Part shown: piece by piece, positions 1-8,469 of the stretch
Layout of the letters: each line of letters begins with the position of its first letter
How positions within the stretch are numbered: the first letter of the stretch is position 1
The notes under the pieces: generated by a model
Told to the model about the DNA's origin: nothing
The model's input: the letters and a program-made list of their open reading frames with translations, nothing else
The model's database searches: none
Made by a program: the position numbers and the translations under genes
Source of the DNA: Pseudoflavonifractor phocaeensis
GTDB lineage: Bacteria > Bacillota > Clostridia > Oscillospirales > Oscillospiraceae
Length of the DNA: 55,260 bases
Direction: 5' to 3'
NCBI RefSeq assembly: GCF_016901735.1
Contig: NZ_JACLZC010000013.1
Location: 1-55,260, forward strand

Positions 1-824
1 CCCCCACCGAGAACTCCACCGCCCCCGCCGGTGACACCGCCACCGGCTCCGGTGTGGAGGACGGCGTCCTCACCGTGGGCATGGAGTGCGCCTACGCCCC
101 CTACAACTGGACCCAGATGGACGACTCCAACGGCGCCGTGCCCATCAAGAACGTGCCCGGCGCTTACGCCAACGGCTACGACGTGATGATCGCCCAAAAA
201 ATCTGCGACGAGAACGGCTGGGAGCTGGAAGTGGTCTCCACCGCCTGGGACTCCCTGACCCCCTCCCTCCAGAGCGGCACCATTGACGTGGCCATCGCCG
301 GCCAGTCTATGACCGCCGACCGTATGGCCGAGGTGGATATGGCCGGTCCCTACTACTACGCCCAGATCGTCTGCCTGACCACCAAGGACAGCCCCTACGC
401 CACCGCCACCGGCATCAACGACCTGGCCGGCGGCAAGTGTACCGCCCAGACCGGCACCATTTGGTATGACACCTGCCTGCCCCAGATCCCAGACGCCCAG
501 ATCCTCACCGCCTCCGAGACCGCGCCCGCCATGATTATGCAGCTCCAGACCGGCACCGTGGACTTTGTGTGCACCGACCTGCCCACCGCCACCGCCGCCG
601 CCGCCAAGGACCACAGCCTGGTGGTCCTCAACTTCTCCGGCACCGACGGCGACTTCCAGTTCGCCACCGAGGAGGAGCGGGCCGAGAACGTCAACATCGG
701 CATGTCCGTGGTCAAGGGCAACAGCGAGCTGCTGGACGCCATGAACGCCGTCCTGGCCGAGATGACCGAGGAGGACTTCAACACCATGATGGACCAGGCC
801 ATCGCCGTCCAGCCTGAGGTTTAA
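1..824 (+). CDS. Polar amino-acid ABC transporter substrate-binding protein (5' end outside window)
   Basis: The frame is open from base 3 to the stop at 822-824. The first 17 or so visible codons are rich in Thr, Ala, Pro and Gly, as in the linker that follows the lipid-anchored cysteine of Gram-positive binding proteins; the signal peptide itself lies before the window. The rest fits the family 3 periplasmic-binding fold: an opening strand (VLTVGMECAYAPYNW), a NGYDVMIAQ segment, the AGQSMTADRMAEVDM stretch typical of amino-acid binders, and a C-terminal lobe ending in the usual MNAVLAEM helix. The permease starts 3 bases after the stop and the ATPase follows, so this is the ligand-capturing lipoprotein of an uptake system. 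The substrate (Arg, Lys, His, Gln or cystine class) cannot be read from the sequence; the polyamine genes downstream make arginine or lysine tempting but unproven. Confidence 0.9.
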   Translation, partial: PTENSTAPAGDTATGSGVEDGVLTVGMECAYAPYNWTQMDDSNGAVPIKNVPGAYANGYDVMIAQKICDENGWELEVVSTAWDSLTPSLQSGTIDVAIAGQSMTADRMAEVDMAGPYYYAQIVCLTTKDSPYATATGINDLAGGKCTAQTGTIWYDTCLPQIPDAQILTASETAPAMIMQLQTGTVDFVCTDLPTATAAAAKDHSLVVLNFSGTDGDFQFATEEERAENVNIGMSVVKGNSELLDAMNAVLAEMTEEDFNTMMDQAIAVQPEV

Positions 825-826
825 GC

Positions 827-1702
827 ATGGACCGATTCCTTGCCCTGGGCCAGGATATGGCCCTTCTGTGGGGAAAGTATTGGCCCTCTTACCTGGGGGG
901 CATGGGCAGCACCATCCTGCTGGCGGTGGTCGCCACCGTCATCGGCTGTGTCATCGGCCTGGCCTGCGGCATCCTCAATACCATCCCCTATACCAGCTAC
1001 GACCCCGCGCCCAAGCGGTTTGTGCTCAAGCTGGTGCGCATCCTGGTGCGTATCTATGTGGAAGTGTTCCGCGGCACCCCCATGGTGCTCCAGGCCGTGT
1101 TCATCTACTACGGCCTGCCCTACTTCTCCAACAACACCATGCGCTTTGACAACATCTGGGTGGCCGCCATCCTGATCGTCTCCATCAACACCGGCGCCTA
1201 TATGGCCGAGAGCGTCCGGGGCGGCATCGTCTCCATCGACCCCGGCCAGACCGAGGGCGCCAAGGCCATCGGCATGAACCACTTCCAGACCATGACCAGC
1301 GTCATCCTGCCACAGGCCTTCCGCAACATCCTGCCCCAGATCGGCAACAACTTTATCATCAACATCAAGGACACCTCGGTGATGTTCATCATCAGCTTTA
1401 CCGAGTTCTTCGCCTTCCACCGGTACATCACCGGCGTGAACAACATGTATTTCCCCTCCGCCGCCATTGAGATGATCGGCTACCTCATCATGACCCTGGC
1501 CGCCTCCTTCCTGCTGCGGCTGCTGGAGAAGGTGCTGGACGGCGCGGACAACTACGAGCTGGTGCAGAGCGACCAGCTCACCATGGCCGCCGGGACGTAC
1601 AGCCACCCCGACCGGGGCACGCCCTTCGACGAGCGGAGCAAGGAAGAGCGGGAGCGCATCAAACAGCAGCTGAAATTCGGACGCAACAGGGGGGACCGCT
1701 GA
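827..1702 (+). CDS. Polar amino-acid ABC transporter permease
   Basis: This is a 291-residue integral membrane protein of the HisM/GlnP family. It forms the channel for the substrate delivered by the binding protein just upstream. Hydrophobic segments occur at about residues 20-45, 85-110 and 215-240, among others. The conserved EAA loop that contacts the ATPase is visible as [14 protein letters not shown] followed by [12 protein letters not shown]. The first copy of the polar amino-acid permease signature (FRGTPMVLQ) is also present. The C-terminus after the last helix is a charged tail of about 45 residues, longer than in many relatives. Start at 827 is 3 bases after the previous stop, so translation is probably coupled. 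One permease gene is present, so the channel is probably a homodimer. Confidence 0.93.
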   Translation: MDRFLALGQDMALLWGKYWPSYLGGMGSTILLAVVATVIGCVIGLACGILNTIPYTSYDPAPKRFVLKLVRILVRIYVEVFRGTPMVLQAVFIYYGLPYFSNNTMRFDNIWVAAILIVSINTGAYMAESVRGGIVSIDPGQTEGAKAIGMNHFQTMTSVILPQAFRNILPQIGNNFIINIKDTSVMFIISFTEFFAFHRYITGVNNMYFPSAAIEMIGYLIMTLAASFLLRLLEKVLDGADNYELVQSDQLTMAAGTYSHPDRGTPFDERSKEERERIKQQLKFGRNRGDR

Positions 1703-1703
1703 G

Positions 1704-2444
1704 ATGAACGACACCATTCTGGAAATCAGGCACCTCTCCAAGTCCTTCGGCAGACATGAGGTGCTGCGGGACATCGACTTCTCCGTCCGGCCCGGCGACG
1801 TGACGAGCATCATCGGCGCCTCCGGCTCCGGCAAGTCCACCCTCCTGCGGTGCATCAACCTCCTGGAGACTCCCACCAGCGGGGAGATTCTCTTCCACGG
1901 GGAGAGCATCACCGGCGGCAAGCTCAACGCCAACACCTACCGCTCCAAGGTGGGCATGGTGTTCCAGTCCTTCAACCTCTTCAACAATATGACGGTGCTG
2001 CAAAACTGCATGGTAGGCCAGACCAAGGTGCTGAAAAAGAGCCCCCAGGAGGCCAAAGAAAACGCCATGAAGTACCTCCGTCAGGTGGGCATGGAGCCCT
2101 ATATCAAGGCCAAGCCCCGGCAGATCTCCGGCGGCCAGAAGCAGCGGGTGGCCATCGCCCGGGCCCTGGCCATGGAGCCGGAGGTGCTCCTCTTCGACGA
2201 GCCCACCTCCGCCCTGGACCCGGAGATGGTGGGCGAGGTGCTTTCCGTCATGCGGGACCTGGCCCAGAACGGCATGACCATGCTGGTGGTCACCCACGAG
2301 ATGGCCTTTGCCCGGGACGTGAGCAACCATGTGGTGTTCATGGCCGACGGGGTCATCTGCGAGGAGGGGGAGCCCAAAGCCCTCTTTGCCGACCCCCAGA
2401 ACCAGCGTACCCGGGAATTTTTGTCCCGCTTCCGCAACCAGTGA
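1704..2444 (+). CDS. Polar amino-acid ABC transporter ATP-binding protein (GlnQ/HisP type)
   Basis: This 246-residue cytoplasmic ATPase powers the transporter. It has a Walker A (GASGSGKST, residues about 37-45), the Q-loop in [14 protein letters not shown], the ABC signature ISGGQKQR, a Walker B with catalytic Glu ([14 protein letters not shown]) and the switch histidine in VVTHEM. Length and motifs match the GlnQ/ArtP class closely. It starts 1 base after the permease stop and is followed by a strong terminator, so it ends the three-gene operon. The family is certain; the transported amino acid is not. Confidence 0.95.
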   Translation: MNDTILEIRHLSKSFGRHEVLRDIDFSVRPGDVTSIIGASGSGKSTLLRCINLLETPTSGEILFHGESITGGKLNANTYRSKVGMVFQSFNLFNNMTVLQNCMVGQTKVLKKSPQEAKENAMKYLRQVGMEPYIKAKPRQISGGQKQRVAIARALAMEPEVLLFDEPTSALDPEMVGEVLSVMRDLAQNGMTMLVVTHEMAFARDVSNHVVFMADGVICEEGEPKALFADPQNQRTREFLSRFRNQ

Positions 2445-2453
2445 CAGGGAGGC

Positions 2454-2487
2454 GCCCCAGGCCGTTTCGGCCTGGGGCCCTTTTTTG
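2454..2487 (+). terminator. Rho-independent terminator of the amino-acid ABC operon
   Basis: A 10-bp GC-rich stem (GCCCCAGGCC at 2454-2463 with GGCCTGGGGC at 2469-2478) is followed two bases later by a run of six T at 2481-2486. It begins 9 bases after the ATPase stop. A weak TATGAT -10 at 2511-2516 just downstream may start the next transcription unit. Confidence 0.93.
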
Positions 2488-2563
2488 TATTCAAGGGCGT
2501 GGAAATGTGGTATGATAGCGGAGACAAAGACTCAGATAAGAGATAGTTAGGACGGTGTTTCAT

Positions 2564-4084
2564 ATGGAAACAATCAGCCGCGCTCTGGGCGACTATTATC
2601 AGCTGCTGCTCAAACATAATCTGTTGGCCGACCTGCGGCCCCTGCCCGCCGACTTTGCCCGGCCGGTGTCCCTGGTGTCCTGCGACTCCCAGGTGGTGGT
2701 GCCGGGTACCCTCTTTTTGTGCAAGGGGGCGGCCTTCAAACCCGCCTATCTGGCCGACGCGGTGAAGCGGGGGGCCTTTGCCTATGTGAGCGAAAAGCCC
2801 TATCCGGAGGGGGGGAGCGCCCCCTGCATCCAGGTCACCGACATCCGGACGGCCATGGGGCTGCTGGCCGACCTGGCCTACGGCCACCCGTCGGGCAAGC
2901 TGAATATCACCGGCCTCACCGGCACCAAGGGCAAGACCACCGCCGCCTACTATATCCGGGGCATCCTGGACCGGTGGCGGCAGGAGGCGGGGGAGCATAC
3001 CACCGCCCTCCTCTCCACCATCGTCACCGACGACGGCCTGGAGCGCCGTCCCGCCAAGCTGACCACCCCCGAGCCCCTGGACCTCCAGCACCACCTCTCC
3101 AACGCGGTCACCGCCGGATGCGGCTATGTGACCATGGAGATCTCCAGCCAGGCGCTGAAATACGGCCGGGTCATCGGGGTGGAGCTGGCCTGCGCGGTCT
3201 TTCTCAACATCGGGGAGGACCACATCTCCCCGGTGGAACACCCGGATTTTGAGGACTATTTCACCTCCAAACTGCGGATTTTCCGGCAGGCAAACACCGC
3301 TGTCGTCAATCTGGACTGCGACCACGCCGGGCGGGTGCTGGAGGCGGCGTCCCGCTGTCCCCAGGTGGTGACCTTTTCTCAAAAAGATGAAAACGCCCAC
3401 ATTTTTGCCTGGGATGTGGAAAAAGTGGGGGAACACCTCCGCTTTCAGGTGCGCACCCCCCGCTACACGGGGACCATGGAGCTGGGGATGCCGGGCCTGT
3501 TCAACGTGGAAAACGCCCTGGCGGCCATCGCGGCGGCGGAGGTGTACGGCGTGCCGGAGGAAGTGGTGCGGGATGCCCTGCGGGAGGCGGCGGTGCCCGG
3601 CCGGATGGAGCACTACGAGAGCGCCGACGGGCAGGTGTCGGTCATCGTGGACTACGCCCACAACGGTATGAGCCTGGAGGCGCTGCTCCGCTCCGCCCGG
3701 GCGGAGTACCCGGGCCGGGAGCTGACGGTGCTCTTCGGCTGCACCGGCGGCAAAGGCATTGACCGCCGGGAGGGCATGGGCAAGGCCGCCGGTCAATACG
3801 CCGACCGGGTGATCCTCACCGAGGACGACCCGGGCCCCGAGGAGGTGGCGGACATCTGCGCCCACATTCAGCGCTTTCTAGACCTCTACGGCAAGACGGG
3901 CCAGGTGATCGAGGACCGGGAGGAAGCCATCGATCGGGCCATTCTGGACTGTCAGACGCCGGCGGTGGTGGTGCTGGCCGGGAAGGGCTGCGAGACCGCT
4001 CAAAAGCGCAAGCACGGCCCGGAGCCCTCCATCCCCGACGGGCTACTGGCCCAGCAGGCCCTGCGGCGCAGGGACGAGCCATGA
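2564..4084 (+). CDS. MurE-like Mur ligase (UDP-MurNAc-tripeptide synthetase family)
   Basis: This 506-residue protein has the three Mur-ligase domains: an N-terminal UDP-substrate domain, a central ATPase with P-loop GLTGTKGKTT (about residues 117-126), and a C-terminal domain with VDYAHN and the GCTGGKGIDRR loop. The family adds an amino acid to UDP-MurNAc-dipeptide in cell-wall synthesis. Two features differ from textbook MurE. The central domain has FLNIGEDHISPVEHPDF where canonical enzymes have a NL..DHLD motif, and the amino-acid recognition site (DNPR in meso-DAP enzymes) reads DDPG. It may therefore be a MurE paralogue or add a different residue. I chose ATG 2564 over the in-frame GTG at 2555, because AGGA at 2549-2552 is well spaced only for 2564. 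It overlaps the next gene by 4 bases. Confidence 0.8.
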   Translation: METISRALGDYYQLLLKHNLLADLRPLPADFARPVSLVSCDSQVVVPGTLFLCKGAAFKPAYLADAVKRGAFAYVSEKPYPEGGSAPCIQVTDIRTAMGLLADLAYGHPSGKLNITGLTGTKGKTTAAYYIRGILDRWRQEAGEHTTALLSTIVTDDGLERRPAKLTTPEPLDLQHHLSNAVTAGCGYVTMEISSQALKYGRVIGVELACAVFLNIGEDHISPVEHPDFEDYFTSKLRIFRQANTAVVNLDCDHAGRVLEAASRCPQVVTFSQKDENAHIFAWDVEKVGEHLRFQVRTPRYTGTMELGMPGLFNVENALAAIAAAEVYGVPEEVVRDALREAAVPGRMEHYESADGQVSVIVDYAHNGMSLEALLRSARAEYPGRELTVLFGCTGGKGIDRREGMGKAAGQYADRVILTEDDPGPEEVADICAHIQRFLDLYGKTGQVIEDREEAIDRAILDCQTPAVVVLAGKGCETAQKRKHGPEPSIPDGLLAQQALRRRDEP

Positions 4085-4938
4085 ATCTGGACGCCCTTTT
4101 TGCAAGCATCGGCGCGGCGGGCTGGGGGGCGGCGGACTACGGGGCCCTCCTGCCCCACATGGACCAGGGGGCTCGGGAGAAGGCCGAAGCCCTCTGTCCC
4201 CATCCGGCCACGGTGCTGGTGGCGGCCTTCCCCTACTACGCCGGAGACCGGCCGGGGAACCTGTCCCTCTACGCCCGGGGGCTGGACTACCACCTGGCGC
4301 TCCTCCAACGGCTGGAGGAGGCCGCGGCCCGGCTGCGGCAGGAGGACCCGGCGGGGCGTTTCGTGCCAGGGGCGGATAACTCCCCCCTGCCCGAGCGGGA
4401 GGCCGCCTGGCGGGCCGGCCTGGGTTTACAGGGGGAAAACGGGCTGGTGATTTTGCCGCCCTACGGGTCGTGGGTCTTTTTGGGGACCATTTTGACCGAC
4501 CGGACCGTTTCAAACGGGGAGCGCGCCCCGTCGTCCCCCTGCCTCCGGTGCGGCAAATGTGTGTCCGCCTGCCCCGGGGGGGCCCTCTCCCCCGGCGGCT
4601 TTCGTGTGGACCGGTGCCTTTCCCACCTGACCCAGAAAAAGGGGGAACTGCCGCCCGAAGAAGAAAAATTGGTCCGCGCCCATCCCCTCATCTGGGGGTG
4701 CGACCGGTGCCAGACCGTCTGTCCCTATAACGCCCATCCCCTTCCGTCCCCCCTGCCCGAGTTCCGGGAGGAACTGGTGGATAGCCTTACCTCCGCCGAC
4801 CTGGCGGGGCTCACCAACCGGCAGTTTCGCGAACAATACGGACGGCGAGCCTTTGCCTGGCGGGGCCCCGCCCCCCTCCGGCGGAATCTGGACCTACGGG
4901 GCGAAAAAAGCGAAAAAAGCATTGACAAGCTTTTTTGA
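4081..4938 (+). CDS. QueG-like 4Fe-4S protein (epoxyqueuosine reductase family)
   Basis: The 285-residue product has an N-terminal DUF1730-like part and a double-cluster ferredoxin domain: CLRCGKCVSACPGGAL, then RCLSHLTQKKG and CDRCQTVCPYN. That arrangement is typical of QueG, which reduces epoxyqueuosine to queuosine in the tRNA wobble base using cobalamin and two 4Fe-4S clusters. It lacks the C-terminal HEAT-like extension of the longer E. coli protein, as is usual in Firmicutes. No other queuosine gene is nearby, so the assignment rests on the domain alone, and a divergent iron-sulfur reductase is possible. It is translationally coupled to the MurE-like gene by an ATGA overlap at 4081-4084. 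Its last codons contain the -35 box of the promoter for the RNA that follows. Confidence 0.72.
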   Translation: MNLDALFASIGAAGWGAADYGALLPHMDQGAREKAEALCPHPATVLVAAFPYYAGDRPGNLSLYARGLDYHLALLQRLEEAAARLRQEDPAGRFVPGADNSPLPEREAAWRAGLGLQGENGLVILPPYGSWVFLGTILTDRTVSNGERAPSSPCLRCGKCVSACPGGALSPGGFRVDRCLSHLTQKKGELPPEEEKLVRAHPLIWGCDRCQTVCPYNAHPLPSPLPEFREELVDSLTSADLAGLTNRQFREQYGRRAFAWRGPAPLRRNLDLRGEKSEKSIDKLF

Positions 4939-4950
4939 ACACTTTATACT
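4922..4950 (+). promoter_or_regulatory. Consensus sigma-A promoter for the downstream non-coding RNA
   Basis: TTGACA at 4922-4927 and TATACT at 4945-4950 are separated by exactly 17 bases. The -35 box lies in the last codons of the QueG-like gene. Transcription would begin near 4957, about 420 bases before speD and about 20 bases before the closing stem of the structured RNA. Confidence 0.85.
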
Positions 4951-4977
4951 TATAGCCGTCATGTGATATGCGTCTTG

Positions 4978-5204
4978 TACAGAGTATCCATGCAAATATT
5001 TCTTCGACCACCTGGTTTTTCCAGGTTAAGGCCATACGGACAGCCGGGTCAACTGCCGATGGCAACTGAGATGTTGCCGTTATTGATTGAGTTAAAAGCT
5101 CAATTTTATGAGTTGGTTCTCTCAAGCACTGAACCGTGCAAAACAACTTGTAAAACGGTCAATAAAGAGTAGTAAAAGTAAGTATTTGCTATATAGACTC
5201 TGTA
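4978..5204 (+). ncRNA. Structured non-coding RNA, possibly raiA-like
   Basis: The about 230-base segment has no convincing coding capacity but folds well by eye. Its ends pair: TACAGAGT 4978-4985 with ACTCTGTA 5197-5204, then GCAAATA 4992-4998 with TATTTGC 5183-5189. Inside are hairpins ACCTGG/CCAGGT (5010-5026), GGCAAC/GTTGCC (5061-5078), ATTGAG/CTCAAT (5086-5104) and GGTTC/GAACC (5115-5135). A further ACCGT (5133-5137) / ACGGT (5155-5159) pairing competes or forms a pseudoknot. A consensus promoter lies just upstream. A second helical part (CCTCC about 5219 with GGAGG about 5259) and a terminator follow, giving a primary transcript of about 365 bases. Size, closing stem and host resemble the raiA RNA class or the Clostridiales-1 class, but I cannot confirm either without a covariance search. 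An attenuating leader of the polyamine operon is the alternative. Confidence 0.65.
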
Positions 5205-5285
5205 TAAGCGGGAAATATCCTCCGGCACAGGCCCAGGCGGAGCTTTGGCGCACGCCGTGGAGGCAGCCCGGCATTGACGGTTTTA

Positions 5286-5321
5286 CAGGTAATGCGTACC
5301 GTACGCATTACCTGTTTTTTT
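5286..5321 (+). terminator. Strong Rho-independent terminator before speD
   Basis: A perfect 13-bp stem (5286-5298 with 5302-5314, beginning CAGGTAATGCGTA) has a 3-base loop and runs into seven T (5315-5321). It ends the RNA transcript begun at about 4957 and lies 55 bases before the speD start, so it separates the RNA from the polyamine operon or attenuates entry into it. Confidence 0.93.
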
Positions 5322-5376
5322 GTCGGAATGGATGGAGCGTCCGCCGGCTGCGGGCGCGGATGGAGGAACGGGTATC

Positions 5377-6135
5377 ATGTCAGAAAAGCTGAGACTTTAC
5401 GGGTTCAACAACCTGACCAAGGCGCTGAGCTTCAACATCTACGATGTGTGCTACGCCAAAACCCCCCGGGAACAGCGGGATTATATCGCCTATATCGACG
5501 AGCAGTACAACTCCGAGCGCCTGACCAGCATCCTCACCACCCTCACCGACATGATCGGCGCGCGGGTGCTGAACATCGCCAAGCAGGACTATGAGCCCCA
5601 GGGCGCGTCGGTGACCATCCTCATCGCCGAGGGCTCCATGATCCCGGCGGGAGAAACCCAGCTGGCCCACCTGGACAAGAGCCATGTCACCGTCCACACC
5701 TACCCGGAGTACCACCCCGAGACCAGCCTGGCCACCTTCCGGGTGGACATCGACGTGGCCACCTGTGGGGAGATCACCCCCCTCTCCACCCTGGATTACC
5801 TCATCGGCTCCTTTGACTCGGACATCATCACCATGGACTACCGGGTCCGGGGCTTTACCCGGGACGTGAACGGCAAAAAGCTCTTTATGGACCACAAGGT
5901 CACCTCCATCCAGGATTATATCTCCCCCGACATCCTGCGGCGCTACGACGCGGTGGATGTGAATATGTACGGGGTGAGCCTCTACCACACCAGGATGATG
6001 CTCAAGGAAGTGGATTTGCAGAACTACCTCTTCAAGACCGACGTCTATGAGCTGCCCCCCAAGACCCGGCTGGAGATTATGAACAACCTGCGCCGCGAGA
6101 TGATCGAGATCTTCAGCGGCCGCAATATTTACTGA
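5377..6135 (+). CDS. speD: S-adenosylmethionine decarboxylase proenzyme
   Basis: This pyruvoyl enzyme decarboxylates S-adenosylmethionine to give the aminopropyl donor for spermidine synthesis. The 252-residue length and sequence match the long, E. coli-type SpeD (about 264 residues) rather than the short Bacillus/Thermotoga type. The self-cleavage site is seen as [12 protein letters not shown], with Ser at about residue 102 becoming the pyruvoyl group, followed by the conserved [22 protein letters not shown] block. Start ATG 5377 follows GGAGG at 5362-5366 with good spacing; an earlier in-frame TTG at 5320 lies within the terminator T-run and is unlikely. It is the first gene of a six-gene polyamine operon. 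Confidence 0.95.
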   Translation: MSEKLRLYGFNNLTKALSFNIYDVCYAKTPREQRDYIAYIDEQYNSERLTSILTTLTDMIGARVLNIAKQDYEPQGASVTILIAEGSMIPAGETQLAHLDKSHVTVHTYPEYHPETSLATFRVDIDVATCGEITPLSTLDYLIGSFDSDIITMDYRVRGFTRDVNGKKLFMDHKVTSIQDYISPDILRRYDAVDVNMYGVSLYHTRMMLKEVDLQNYLFKTDVYELPPKTRLEIMNNLRREMIEIFSGRNIY

Positions 6136-6152
6136 AAAAAGGAGGCGGGGCC

Positions 6153-7634
6153 ATGAACCCCCTGGACCAGACCAGAGCCCCGATCTATGAGGCGTTGGAA
6201 CAATTCCGCAAAATGCGGGTGGTGCCCTTCGACGTGCCCGGCCATAAGCGGGGCCGGGGCAACCCGGAGCTGACCAAGCTGCTGGGCGAGACCTGCGTGG
6301 GGATGGACGTGAACTCCATGAAGCCGCTGGACAACCTGTGCCACCCGGTGTCGGTCATCCGGGAGGCTGAGGAGCTGGCCGCCGGCGCCTTCGGCGCCGC
6401 TCACGCCTTTTTGATGGTAGGCGGCACCACCTCCGCCGTGCAGAGCATGGTCCTCTCGGTGGTCAAGCGGGGGGAGAAGATCATCCTCCCCCGCAACGTC
6501 CACCGGAGCGTCATGGGGGCGCTGGTGCTGTGCGGCGCGGTGCCGGTGTACGTCAACCCCGAGTGCGACGAGCGGCTGGGCATCCCCCTGGGCATGAAGG
6601 TGTCCGAGGTGGAGCGGGCCATCCGGGCAAACCCCGACGCCAAGGCCGTGCTGGTCAACAACCCCACCTATTACGGTATCTGCTCCGACCTGAAATCCAT
6701 TGTGGACCTGGCCCACAAAAACGGCATGGTCTGCCTGGCCGACGAGGCCCACGGCACCCACTTCTATTTCCATGAAAACCTGCCCGTCTCCGCCATGGCG
6801 GCGGGGGCCGACCTGGCCGCCGTGTCCATGCACAAGTCGGGGGGCAGCCTCACCCAGAGCAGCCTCCTGCTGGCCGGCCCCAACATCTCCGGCGGCCATG
6901 TGCGCCAGATCATTAACCTGACCCAGACCACCAGCGGCTCCTACCTCCTGCTGAGCAGCCTGGACATCGCCCGGCGCAACCTGGCCCTCCGGGGGCGGGA
7001 GGAATTCCAGCGGGTCATCCAGATGGCCCAGTACGCCCGCCAGGAAATCAACGACATCGGCGGCTATTACGCCTTCTCCAAGGAGCTGGTCAACGGGGAC
7101 AGCGTGTACGACTTCGACGTGACCAAGCTGTCGGTGAACACCCTGGACATCGGCCTGGCCGGCATCGAGGTCTACGACCTGCTGCGGGACGAGTACGACA
7201 TCCAGATCGAGTTCGGCGACCTGGGCAATATTCTGGCCTACCTCTCCATCGGCGACCGGCCCCGGGAGATCGAGCGGCTGGTGGGGGCGCTGAGCGAGGT
7301 GCGCCGCCGGTTCGGCAAGAAGGGCGCCGCCCTCATGAAGCAGGAGTACATCGAGCCCCAGGTGGCCGCCTCCCCCCAGCGGGCTTTCTACGCCCCCCAC
7401 CGCTCCCTCCCCCTGGAGGAGACCGAGGGGATGGTGTGCAGCGAGTTCGTCATGTGCTACCCGCCGGGCATCCCCATCCTCACCCCCGGCGAGCGGGTCA
7501 CCCGCGAGATCATCGACTATATCCAGTACGCCAAGGCCAAGGGCTGCTCCATGACCGGGCCGGAGGACCCGGACATCACCCGCCTCAACGTGCTGCAAGC
7601 CTGGAAGGAGGAACCCCATGGAATTCTGGTTTAG
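6153..7634 (+). CDS. speA: Arginine decarboxylase, PLP-dependent (Orn/Lys/Arg decarboxylase family)
   Basis: The 493-residue protein belongs to the fold-I Orn/Lys/Arg decarboxylases of the short Bacillus SpeA type. The PLP lysine sits in SMHKSGGSLTQ (Lys about 228), preceded by the cofactor-binding DEAHGTH and the substrate loop VPGHKRGRG near the N-terminus. Lysine or ornithine decarboxylation cannot be excluded by motif. The neighbouring agmatinase strongly supports arginine as substrate, giving agmatine. It starts 17 bases after speD behind an AGGAGG site and overlaps speE by 17 bases, so expression is coupled. Confidence 0.9.
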   Translation: MNPLDQTRAPIYEALEQFRKMRVVPFDVPGHKRGRGNPELTKLLGETCVGMDVNSMKPLDNLCHPVSVIREAEELAAGAFGAAHAFLMVGGTTSAVQSMVLSVVKRGEKIILPRNVHRSVMGALVLCGAVPVYVNPECDERLGIPLGMKVSEVERAIRANPDAKAVLVNNPTYYGICSDLKSIVDLAHKNGMVCLADEAHGTHFYFHENLPVSAMAAGADLAAVSMHKSGGSLTQSSLLLAGPNISGGHVRQIINLTQTTSGSYLLLSSLDIARRNLALRGREEFQRVIQMAQYARQEINDIGGYYAFSKELVNGDSVYDFDVTKLSVNTLDIGLAGIEVYDLLRDEYDIQIEFGDLGNILAYLSIGDRPREIERLVGALSEVRRRFGKKGAALMKQEYIEPQVAASPQRAFYAPHRSLPLEETEGMVCSEFVMCYPPGIPILTPGERVTREIIDYIQYAKAKGCSMTGPEDPDITRLNVLQAWKEEPHGILV

Positions 7635-8469
7635 CGAGGAGCAGACCCCCAACGTCCGCTTTTCCATCCGGGTGGACCGGCAGCTGTACAGCGGCAAGAG
7701 CGAGTTCCAGCGCATCGACGTGTTTGAGTCCCCCGAGTTCGGCCGCTTCCTCACCCTGGACGGCTATATGATGCTCACCGAAAAGGACGAGTTCATCTAC
7801 CACGAGATGATCGTCCATGTGCCCATGGCGGTCCATCCCCGGGTGCGGGACGTGCTGGTCATCGGCGCGGGAGACGGCGGCGTCATCCGGGAGCTGGTGC
7901 GCTATCCCGAGATTGAGCACATCGACATGGTGGAGATCGACCCCCTGGTGGTGGAGGTGTGCAAAAAGTACCTGCCCAAAACCGCCTGCTGCCTGGACGA
8001 CCCCCGGCTCTCCATCCACTATGCGGACGGCCTCAAGTTTGTCCGCTCCCCCCAGGAGCGCTACGACCTCATTATCGTGGACTCCACCGACCCCTTCGGG
8101 CCGGGGGAGGGACTTTTTACCCGGGAGTTTTACGGCAACTGCTACAAGGCCCTCCGGGCGGACGGGATCATGGTCAACCAGCATGAGAGCCCCTTCTACG
8201 CCGAGGACGCCGTGGCCTGCCAGCGGGCCCACAAGCGCATTGTGGAGTCTTTCCCCATCAGCAAGGTGTATCAGGCCCATATCCCCACCTACCCCTCGGG
8301 ACACTGGCTCTTCGGCTTTGCAAGTAAGAAATACCATCCCCTCCGGGACCTGGACGACACCCGCTGGAACCTGCGGGGCCTGCACTGCAAATACTACACG
8401 ACGACCCTGCACAAGGGCGCGTTCTATATTCCCGCCTATGTGGAGGAGCTGTTGAAAGATGTGGAGTAA
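7618..8469 (+). CDS. speE: Spermidine synthase / polyamine aminopropyltransferase
   Basis: This 283-residue aminopropyltransferase transfers the aminopropyl group from decarboxylated SAM to putrescine. It shows the N-terminal beta region, the Rossmann glycine loop VIGAGDGGVIREL, the acidic VEIDPLVVE, and the active-site segment DSTDPFGPGEGLFTREFY. The donor comes from SpeD in the same operon. Agmatine could also be the acceptor (giving aminopropylagmatine, then hydrolysed by the agmatinase-family enzyme); the sequence does not settle this. ATG 7618 has GGAGGAA just upstream inside the speA end. It overlaps the agmatinase gene by 11 bases. Confidence 0.93.
   Translation: MEFWFSEEQTPNVRFSIRVDRQLYSGKSEFQRIDVFESPEFGRFLTLDGYMMLTEKDEFIYHEMIVHVPMAVHPRVRDVLVIGAGDGGVIRELVRYPEIEHIDMVEIDPLVVEVCKKYLPKTACCLDDPRLSIHYADGLKFVRSPQERYDLIIVDSTDPFGPGEGLFTREFYGNCYKALRADGIMVNQHESPFYAEDAVACQRAHKRIVESFPISKVYQAHIPTYPSGHWLFGFASKKYHPLRDLDDTRWNLRGLHCKYYTTTLHKGAFYIPAYVEELLKDVE

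Noticed and set aside
821..1936. Long open frames opposite the transporter, polyamine and uxu genes on the complementary strand
   Set aside because: High-GC coding DNA commonly leaves the antisense strand open; these frames have no family motifs and overlap well-identified genes entirely.
4963..5172. A 69-codon open frame inside the structured RNA region
   Set aside because: It lacks a ribosome site and recognisable composition, and the same bases form end-pairing stems and hairpins; a non-coding RNA explains the region better.
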